NCBI GenBank assembly: GCA_030620065.1
Contig: JAUXFJ010000013.1
Span: 1-13,482 of the forward strand
Source: Anaerolineaceae bacterium
GTDB lineage: Bacteria; Chloroflexota; Anaerolineae; Anaerolineales; Anaerolineaceae
Direction: 5' to 3'
Length of the DNA: 13,482 bases
Below are positions 8,415 through 13,482 of the stretch, piece after piece. Both the position numbers and the translations under genes were made by a program. The stretch's first letter is position 1. Every line of letters begins with the position of its first letter. The notes beneath the pieces are model-generated. The model did not search any database. It was not told the DNA's origin and saw nothing but the letters and a program-made list of their open reading frames with translations.

Positions 8415-8447
8415 CCTCCAAAATTTAGCTAATACATGCAAACTAGA

Positions 8448-8477
8448 ATTGTATCAAATTTAGATACATTTTGTCAA
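8448..8477 (-). promoter_or_regulatory. Sigma-70 type promoter of rpoC
   Basis: On the - strand a perfect -35 box TTGACA (8472-8477) is followed after 18 nt by TACAAT (8448-8453), predicting a transcript start near 8441 and a leader of about 117 nt. It lies in the 216-nt gap between the histidine kinase stop and rpoC, so rpoC can be transcribed independently of its upstream neighbour. No convincing terminator follows the kinase gene, so read-through may also contribute. Confidence 0.8.
8450..8468. promoter_or_regulatory. Inverted repeat overlapping the rpoC promoter, possible operator
   Basis: TGTATC and GATACA form a perfect 6-bp inverted repeat with a 7-nt spacer, covering most of the promoter spacer and part of the -10 box. 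This size and placement would suit a dimeric helix-turn-helix repressor blocking polymerase. The binding protein is unknown. In such AT-rich sequence a chance 6-bp dyad is possible. Confidence 0.4.
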
Positions 8478-8540
8478 GTAATTTTTACCCTTTAATATAT
8501 GTTTTTTTGATTAATACTTTGATTGGTACAATACCCTCCA

Positions 8541-11500
8541 TTAGTTATCAGGTATTTCAAGATAAAATGTGCTTCCCTTTCCAAGCTGGCTCTCCACCCA
8601 TACCTTGCCACCATGTTTTTCGACAATGGAACGCACAATTGTTAACCCCAAACCGCTTCCGCGTTTACTATCTGTTATACCAATTTCTGAGTGGAAATAT
8701 TTATCAAATAATTTCGGCTGATCCAAAGGGGCTATCCCAACACCATAATCTTTAACTGAGAAGATAAATCCTTCTTGTTGTTTGGTAACCCTGATTTCGA
8801 CCTTTTCCCCCATGGAAGAGAATTTGATCGCGTTCTCTAATAGATTATATAGCGCTTGTTGTAACAATGCTCGATCCGCTGAGATCACCAGCAGCTCAAC
8901 TTCTTGAAGATTTGTTGAAATCACGATTTTCCGCTGTTGAGCATGCATCTCAAGTGATTCGACCACTTGCCGGATAATATCCTTGATGGGAACACTAGAA
9001 ATTTGCAAGGCGTCACCCGATTCGATGCGCTCAATGTTTAAAATATTATTGACCAAATGCGACATGCTGTCCACACTGCTTAATATCCGCTGTATATACG
9101 TTTGCTGCTGGTCATTTAGATTACCCATATTCTTCAACATAGCCACATAACCCTTCATCAGCGTAAGCGGGGTTCGCAAATTGTGGCCCACTGTAGTTAC
9201 AAATTCGGTTTTCTGTGCATCTAGCTCTCGTAGGCTTGTAAAGTCGTTAAAAGTACATAAAACACCAATTTGCTGCTGATCTATCGTTACAGCACAGACA
9301 GTGGCTTTGAATACTTTCGAGTTGGGAAATTCAATAGTTGCAGTTTGAGGTGTATCAGTTGCCTGTTCGATCAAATCCAAAAGGCTCTTGTCTCTGATGA
9401 CCTCACGTAAGGATATCCCGCGCTCTTTATTGACATCTATACCTGCGATTTTACTTACAGAATGATTAGTATACACTAACAGACCCTGCTGGTCAAAGAA
9501 CAGCAAAGGATCCGGGATCGAATCAAGCACCTTTTCCAATCTTTGTTTATCTAGGCGTTCCTCGTAAAATCGACTGGTGTTGAAAACTACCGCTGAAGCT
9601 CGTTGAGCAAGGTTCTCGTAAAACGATATATCCTCCGCAGTAAACCAACGATTGCGATCAAAGGCCACCCATAACACACCCAGCCTTTGTCCAGTGTGAA
9701 TTAAGGGCAGTCCCACAAGCGAATCCGGGGAAGGCATCCCTGAAGTAAGGTTAAACACCTGGTTCAACTTCAGGTCACTTAAGATCAGGGTTTGAGTACC
9801 TTGGATCTTATTATAAATTTCTTCATCCAAGTATGCGTAAAGAGTACTATGCTCTCCTTGCCCCATCCGAATGCGCGTTTCAGATAATACATTTGATGTT
9901 TTTTGATTATTCATGATGATGCGGGCCGAAGAAGCCTCTTGTCCCAAAGCAGCTCGTAATATCGAAATAAGGACATCATTAAATTCAAGGTTTATGAGCC
10001 GACTCTGATCGATTGAGAGAAGTCGGTGCTGCGTATCATTTTGCACGCGCAGAGTATGTCGAAGCCTCTCGAAGGTGTCTTCTAGATCCTTAGGTTTTCC
10101 CCACCTTCCCTGAAGCTTCAATGGTTCATCAAAATTTCCAATGGTTATTCTTTGAACTTGCACAATAACCGCATCTAATGTATGGTCTAATCTTCGTGTC
10201 TTGACAAGTACAAAGACATATGACCCAATGAACAATGCTACTGTGATGATGAGCACTGGAGCTGCCACTTTCCAGGCCGCCAAGTGGATTTGATCAACCG
10301 ATATAAAATGGCTCACTATCCATGATAGTTCTTCGCTATTCTGGTAATAAACCAAGAAGCGCTCACCACTCACGCTTGTCTGAACAAGGCTAACCTCAGA
10401 TTGTAGCATTCTCCTATCAAAATTAAATAGATCATCTGAAGGTCCAACCTGATAGAATAAACCACCTTTGGGATCAAATATCCGTAAACTTCCAGAATAA
10501 GTTTCAAGAGCACCCAGAGTTTGGATTACCGGCAAAAAAGACTGATTCAATTCAAGAAATGTCCGCCCAACCATAACTCCCGCTACTCCACCTGCAGGCA
10601 AACTACTTCCGACAACGAAACTGATAATAGATGAATCACTGCTGGCTGATCGAGGGATCGCCAAGGATTGAGTAGAAATACCAGCCAAAACCTGATTGAT
10701 AGCTTCGATCTCCTCTTGAATTGGCATGATAGTCATACCATCAATCCTGGGAGAAACCGCAAGCAAATCGCCCTGCGCATCAAGATACATCAACTGCTGA
10801 AAATAAGCTCCTCCATCAAGGCAGGTATCCAAGCATTCAAGCAGCGCTTCATTGCGCGAAGAAACTATCTGTGGGTCATCTGCACAGTTGCTTATCAACA
10901 ATGCCCCTGTACTCATAAATCGCGAGAATCTTTCGACGGTGAGCCTTCCAGTACTTTCAATACGATTAACGAGCATTTCAGTTGCTGAAGCCGTGAAGAT
11001 CAACCATTCCCCAATCAAGATAACTACCAACACACCAATCCATGTAAAAATGGACCCTGTATTTAGCTCTGTTTTTAAAGTACCTGATTCGGCAACACCC
11101 CGAGAAACCCACTGCTTGGGCAAAAAATACGTGCTAACCTGGCAGCATACCCCTCCAATTAAAACCATCATCCCGAACACAAAGATTGACGGAAAGAAGC
11201 TTTCGATACTAATATCAAACCGTTCACCAAACGAGCCTGCGGTAGAAAAGAACAGGATTACGAACAGTAATGGAGCGAAAGACACTATCGTTATCAAAGA
11301 TGAGATTATCGGATTTCTAAGCAGCTTGTCTTGCCTTGAACTATTATCCCGCCCGATACTTAAGCTGAAAATCAACGCCATACTTGTGAATATCAGTGGT
11401 GTAAAAATGTTATGAGTATCCAAAAAAGCAAATAGAAAACCTGACGCCAATGCAAGCGCCATGGCCGGCAAAGTCCCCACAAATCCAGCAGCCAGCATCC

Positions 11501-11786
11501 ATGGCAGAGCTGCAAAGAACATCAGAGTAGGAACAGAAAATCCCTCACCCTCAGATGTTATACCATTAATAACATCAGAATTAAGCTCTACACCACCAAA
11601 TGCTGTGGTGATAAGTATCATGACACTGAGTATGGCAAGCCAGACTAGATCGCGGCGTGTAAATTTCTGCCCGGGTTCGCGTGCCGAATATCCCCAAATA
11701 AATAACCCCAGTAGTAGGCATAACCATACCAACCATGCTAAGGCATCTTGTGAAAAATCAATAAAGAAAGGTGGATTAAGCGGCAT
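8541..11786 (-). CDS. Membrane sensor histidine kinase (multi-TM, extracytoplasmic sensor, HAMP, GAF, PAS, HisKA, HATPase)
   Basis: 1081 residues. It would autophosphorylate a His in response to a signal and pass the phosphate to a response regulator. The N-terminal ~270 residues contain about eight hydrophobic segments (near 13-33, 46-63, 86-104, 105-123, 128-145, 160-180, 198-218, 245-267). An extracytoplasmic stretch of about 240 residues with a Cache-like look follows, with C301, C318 and C322 at its start. A further membrane helix (508-528) leads to a HAMP-like linker (530-585), a GAF-like domain (595-737) and a PAS domain (745-855). The HisKA helix holds H868 in GHNLRTPL. The ATPase domain has the N-box NLLENAIKFS (981-990), G1 DYGVGI (1013-1018), F-box LFDKYF (1026-1031) and G2 RGSGLGL (1042-1048). 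Asn869 replaces the usual Glu after the His. No response regulator gene is adjacent, so it appears to be an orphan kinase. The start lacks a clear SD but fits the promoter (short leader) and precedes the first membrane segment. The sensed signal is unknown. Confidence 0.93.
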   Translation of the reverse strand: MPLNPPFFIDFSQDALAWLVWLCLLLGLFIWGYSAREPGQKFTRRDLVWLAILSVMILITTAFGGVELNSDVINGITSEGEGFSVPTLMFFAALPWMLAAGFVGTLPAMALALASGFLFAFLDTHNIFTPLIFTSMALIFSLSIGRDNSSRQDKLLRNPIISSLITIVSFAPLLFVILFFSTAGSFGERFDISIESFFPSIFVFGMMVLIGGVCCQVSTYFLPKQWVSRGVAESGTLKTELNTGSIFTWIGVLVVILIGEWLIFTASATEMLVNRIESTGRLTVERFSRFMSTGALLISNCADDPQIVSSRNEALLECLDTCLDGGAYFQQLMYLDAQGDLLAVSPRIDGMTIMPIQEEIEAINQVLAGISTQSLAIPRSASSDSSIISFVVGSSLPAGGVAGVMVGRTFLELNQSFLPVIQTLGALETYSGSLRIFDPKGGLFYQVGPSDDLFNFDRRMLQSEVSLVQTSVSGERFLVYYQNSEELSWIVSHFISVDQIHLAAWKVAAPVLIITVALFIGSYVFVLVKTRRLDHTLDAVIVQVQRITIGNFDEPLKLQGRWGKPKDLEDTFERLRHTLRVQNDTQHRLLSIDQSRLINLEFNDVLISILRAALGQEASSARIIMNNQKTSNVLSETRIRMGQGEHSTLYAYLDEEIYNKIQGTQTLILSDLKLNQVFNLTSGMPSPDSLVGLPLIHTGQRLGVLWVAFDRNRWFTAEDISFYENLAQRASAVVFNTSRFYEERLDKQRLEKVLDSIPDPLLFFDQQGLLVYTNHSVSKIAGIDVNKERGISLREVIRDKSLLDLIEQATDTPQTATIEFPNSKVFKATVCAVTIDQQQIGVLCTFNDFTSLRELDAQKTEFVTTVGHNLRTPLTLMKGYVAMLKNMGNLNDQQQTYIQRILSSVDSMSHLVNNILNIERIESGDALQISSVPIKDIIRQVVESLEMHAQQRKIVISTNLQEVELLVISADRALLQQALYNLLENAIKFSSMGEKVEIRVTKQQEGFIFSVKDYGVGIAPLDQPKLFDKYFHSEIGITDSKRGSGLGLTIVRSIVEKHGGKVWVESQLGKGSTFYLEIPDN

Positions 11787-11825
11787 TTTGATGTCAAGTT
11801 TATCGATTGATTGTTAATATGCTTA

Positions 11826-11854
11826 ATTATAGCATTAGATAGTGCTGCTGTAGA
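11826..11854 (-). promoter_or_regulatory. Extended -10 promoter of the histidine kinase gene
   Basis: On the - strand a perfect TATAAT (11826-11831) is preceded by TGC, making an extended -10 element. A weaker -35 box TCTACA (11849-11854, four of six matches) sits 17 nt upstream. The predicted start near 11819 leaves a leader of about 33 nt before the ATG at 11786. The promoter lies just after the terminator of the preceding peptidase gene, which fits a separate transcription unit. Confidence 0.65.
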
Positions 11855-11874
11855 GTAAATTAGCTGAAGGATTC

Positions 11875-11901
11875 AAAAGTCCTCATATCATTCTGAGGAC
11901 T
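11875..11901 (-). terminator. Terminator after the C69 peptidase gene
   Basis: AGTCCTCA (11894-11901 read on the - strand) and TGAGGACT (11878-11885) form a perfect 8-bp stem with an 8-nt loop, ending in a run of four Ts (11875-11878). It lies about 55 nt past the peptidase stop codon and upstream of the kinase promoter. The short U-tract makes it a moderate terminator at best. Confidence 0.6.
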
Positions 11902-11955
11902 AATCTAAAAGAATTCTGCATCACTATTCGGGTCGGTTCACTTTCCAATAAAGCA

Positions 11956-13284
11956 CTATTGCCTTTTCGCTTGGCGATCTAACTTGTCCCAAACAAGCTT
12001 GTGGATGAATGAACGCCGTTTCGACAGTTTAGCTATTTTTATAGAACTTACCCATCGTTCAGTTGCCTCTAAGGCTGTACTAAAGCAAACTTCACTTATT
12101 TTGAAGCGTTTAGCCTTCGTAGAACTGGCTGCTTTTTTAGCTTTTGTTATGAATTCCTGCTCCAAAGTATCGCGTTCATTTTGATAAAGTTCAATGCGAA
12201 GTGCATAATCACGCAGTACCTCACGATGCAGATTTTCATGCCGCCACCAGAGTGCGTTTTCATCATAGGCACCTGTTGGAGCGGGCCCAAGATCAGGCAA
12301 GCCAGAATCCAACCAGACAGGTTTGAAAATCCCGGTGCAGGGTGCAGATGTGCCAGTGAGCCAATGAGTCGCTTCTCCACCCTTAAGGTGAGAGATCATT
12401 GATCCTGTAGATTGGCTTCCGCGCACTAGTCCTGAGCTGGCATGCATGCAAACCTCCGCGCCAAACAGACCCTTATCCGGTGACCAATCCTTACCAGCTT
12501 CCGCACCGTGGTCCCTGAGTATCTGCATCACGCTGTTCAATGATATCTTCCCTAAACGTTTTTTCAGCAATTCACTTGTGCGGCACTGACGTTTGCGAGA
12601 ATCCGAAAAACGCGTATAGATAAGATCAGAATAACACCGACTGAAATTAAAAGTATCACTGTCTTTACACCATCCCTTTTCAATCGCGTGGCTTACAAGA
12701 TCCTCAGAAGCAAGGTCCCATGTGCTGCCAATCGTAATCGCGTTTGAAATGCTGCGAACATCCTTAACCTTTTCAGCTGCCCAGTGTTTCCCAGCAGTCT
12801 CCAATACCCAAGCTTCATGCTGATCAGCAATCAGGAAGCTATTATGATAAAAAAGGGTATGTACAAACCCACAGTTTCCGCTTTGACCGTATCTTTCTAA
12901 TAAAGCAACAATGACATCTAAAGCCTGCCTTGCGCTTTCAGCGCGTTCCAGAGCCAGGCGTAAAAAATCCATCCCGATAAGCCCAGGTTTTTTACCATAA
13001 GGAACTTTCGTAAAGACAGCTTCATTGCCAATCACCACATTGTGTTCATTCACCCCCATTTCAGCACCCCAAATCCAAAATGGTTTGGCCAAGAGCACAG
13101 CATTAGTCTCTGCTGCTTGAGGAATATCGATATACGTGCAGTGTACAAGACTCCCCTCAGGATGCTGGGTATGCGGAATGGTCACCAATTCATGCGCTTC
13201 ATTCGCATCTCGATCGCTGTTCTTACCAAAAATGACCGATCCATCTTCAGTAGCGTTTGCCAGGGCAACAAAAGTATCACACAT
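11956..13284 (-). CDS. Secernin-like dipeptidase, peptidase family C69
   Basis: 442 residues from ATG at 13284. The N-terminus MCDTFVAL, followed by FGKNSDRDANE, is the hallmark of secernins and the C69 Ntn-hydrolases, in which Cys exposed by removal of Met is the nucleophile. An in-frame TTG at 13290 lies closer to the SD (AAAGGAG, 13295-13301), but it would add Met-Lys before MC and hide that Cys, so the ATG is chosen. Further secernin-type features, numbered from the TTG, are WIWGAEMGVNEHNVVIGNE (73-90), GNCGF (138-142), AWVLETAGKHWAA (160-172), an 'AITIGS' segment (184-189) and a final C-terminal basic region rich in Lys/Arg (about 383-444). The likely activity is hydrolysis of dipeptides or small amide bonds in the cytoplasm; the substrate is not known, and some relatives may not be peptidases. 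There is no signal peptide. The gene overlaps the 3' end of cmk by 8 nt, suggesting co-transcription and coupled translation. Confidence 0.87.
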   Translation of the reverse strand: MCDTFVALANATEDGSVIFGKNSDRDANEAHELVTIPHTQHPEGSLVHCTYIDIPQAAETNAVLLAKPFWIWGAEMGVNEHNVVIGNEAVFTKVPYGKKPGLIGMDFLRLALERAESARQALDVIVALLERYGQSGNCGFVHTLFYHNSFLIADQHEAWVLETAGKHWAAEKVKDVRSISNAITIGSTWDLASEDLVSHAIEKGWCKDSDTFNFSRCYSDLIYTRFSDSRKRQCRTSELLKKRLGKISLNSVMQILRDHGAEAGKDWSPDKGLFGAEVCMHASSGLVRGSQSTGSMISHLKGGEATHWLTGTSAPCTGIFKPVWLDSGLPDLGPAPTGAYDENALWWRHENLHREVLRDYALRIELYQNERDTLEQEFITKAKKAASSTKAKRFKISEVCFSTALEATERWVSSIKIAKLSKRRSFIHKLVWDKLDRQAKRQ

Positions 13285-13482
13285 CTTCAATCAGCTCCTT
13301 TACTTTCATTACAACCTCTCCAATTGTAAGCTTGTCGGTATTGATCACGACAGCATCTTCAACAACTTTCAATGGTGCGATTGTACGTGTTGAATCAATA
13401 CGGTCTCTCATTATAAGAGAATCCAGTGTTTCCTTATAGTCGACTTCTTCCCCGCGCCCTTGCACCTCTATCAGTCGCCGCC
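13277..13482 (-). CDS. cmk: Cytidylate kinase, C-terminal part
   Basis: The frame enters from the right edge, with no stop up to position 13482, and ends with TGA at 13277-13279; 68 codons are visible and the 5' part of the gene is outside. The protein transfers phosphate from ATP to CMP/dCMP in pyrimidine nucleotide synthesis. The visible part has the family's C-terminal signature: a basic RRLIEVQGRGEEVDY stretch, then MRDRIDSTRTIAPL (the R-D-x-x-D-S-x-R lid/substrate region), then the terminal AEDA-like VVEDAVVINTDKLTIGEVV strand-helix unit. The last 8 nt overlap the start of the downstream peptidase gene. The N-terminal P-loop lies outside the window. Confidence 0.88.
   Translation of the reverse strand, partial: RRLIEVQGRGEEVDYKETLDSLIMRDRIDSTRTIAPLKVVEDAVVINTDKLTIGEVVMKVKELIEDV

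Noticed and set aside
8525..8535. GGTA-CAA-TACC hairpin just after the histidine kinase stop as a terminator
   Set aside because: A 4-bp stem with a 3-nt loop and no T-run; too weak to call.
11789..11794. Perfect TTGACA just before the histidine kinase ATG as a -35 box
   Set aside because: Its -10 would fall inside the coding sequence; the extended -10 promoter at 11826-11854 is a better placed candidate.
12147..12380. Second - strand frame of 77 codons inside the peptidase gene
   Set aside because: Fully contained within a well-supported CDS in another frame and without recognisable protein features.
1..13482. Mobile element, CRISPR array, toxin-antitoxin, tRNA or rRNA
   Set aside because: Looked for repeats, transposase-like or small paired genes and RNA-gene signatures on both strands; none seen, and nearly all sequence is accounted for by the listed genes.

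Overview
The window reads as a bacterial chromosomal housekeeping region of moderate, slightly AT-rich composition. No phage, transposon, CRISPR, tRNA or rRNA signature is visible. The proteins suggest a member of the Chloroflexota, probably Anaerolineae-like. The reasons are an RpoC without the proteobacterial trigger-loop insertion but with a long coiled-coil insertion near the N-terminus, a large multi-module histidine kinase, and a secernin-type C69 peptidase. This placement is an inference from protein character, not a database result.

Layout, left to right. Positions 1-1291 (+ strand) carry the tail of an HD-type hydrolase, followed almost without a gap by a TIM-barrel glycosidase-like protein fused to an NTF2/SnoaL-like domain. 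A perfect 30-bp palindrome at 1344-1373 separates these genes from convergent genes on the - strand and probably terminates both sides. From 1401 to the right edge every gene is on the - strand. In transcription order (right to left) they are: cmk (cytidylate kinase, 5' part outside the window), a secernin-like peptidase overlapping cmk by 8 nt, a terminator, a promoter, a 1081-residue membrane histidine kinase, the rpoC promoter and leader, rpoC (RNA polymerase beta'), a strong terminator, and a type IIA topoisomerase A subunit (gyrA-like).

The core is an information-processing block, RNA polymerase beta' followed by gyrase/topoisomerase A. Unusually, rpoC is not preceded by rpoB. It follows the histidine kinase gene and has its own near-consensus promoter (TTGACA, 18 nt, TACAAT). 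A 6+7+6 inverted repeat lies across that promoter's -10/spacer. The roughly 117-nt leader holds a 29-codon ORF whose stop codon directly abuts the rpoC GTG start.

I found no clearly new biological system. The points most worth a second look are the rpoC control region, a degenerate GyrA box and a Met at the quinolone-contact position of the topoisomerase subunit, an altered and apparently one-residue-longer bridge-helix segment in RpoC, and an Asn next to the phospho-acceptor His of the kinase.
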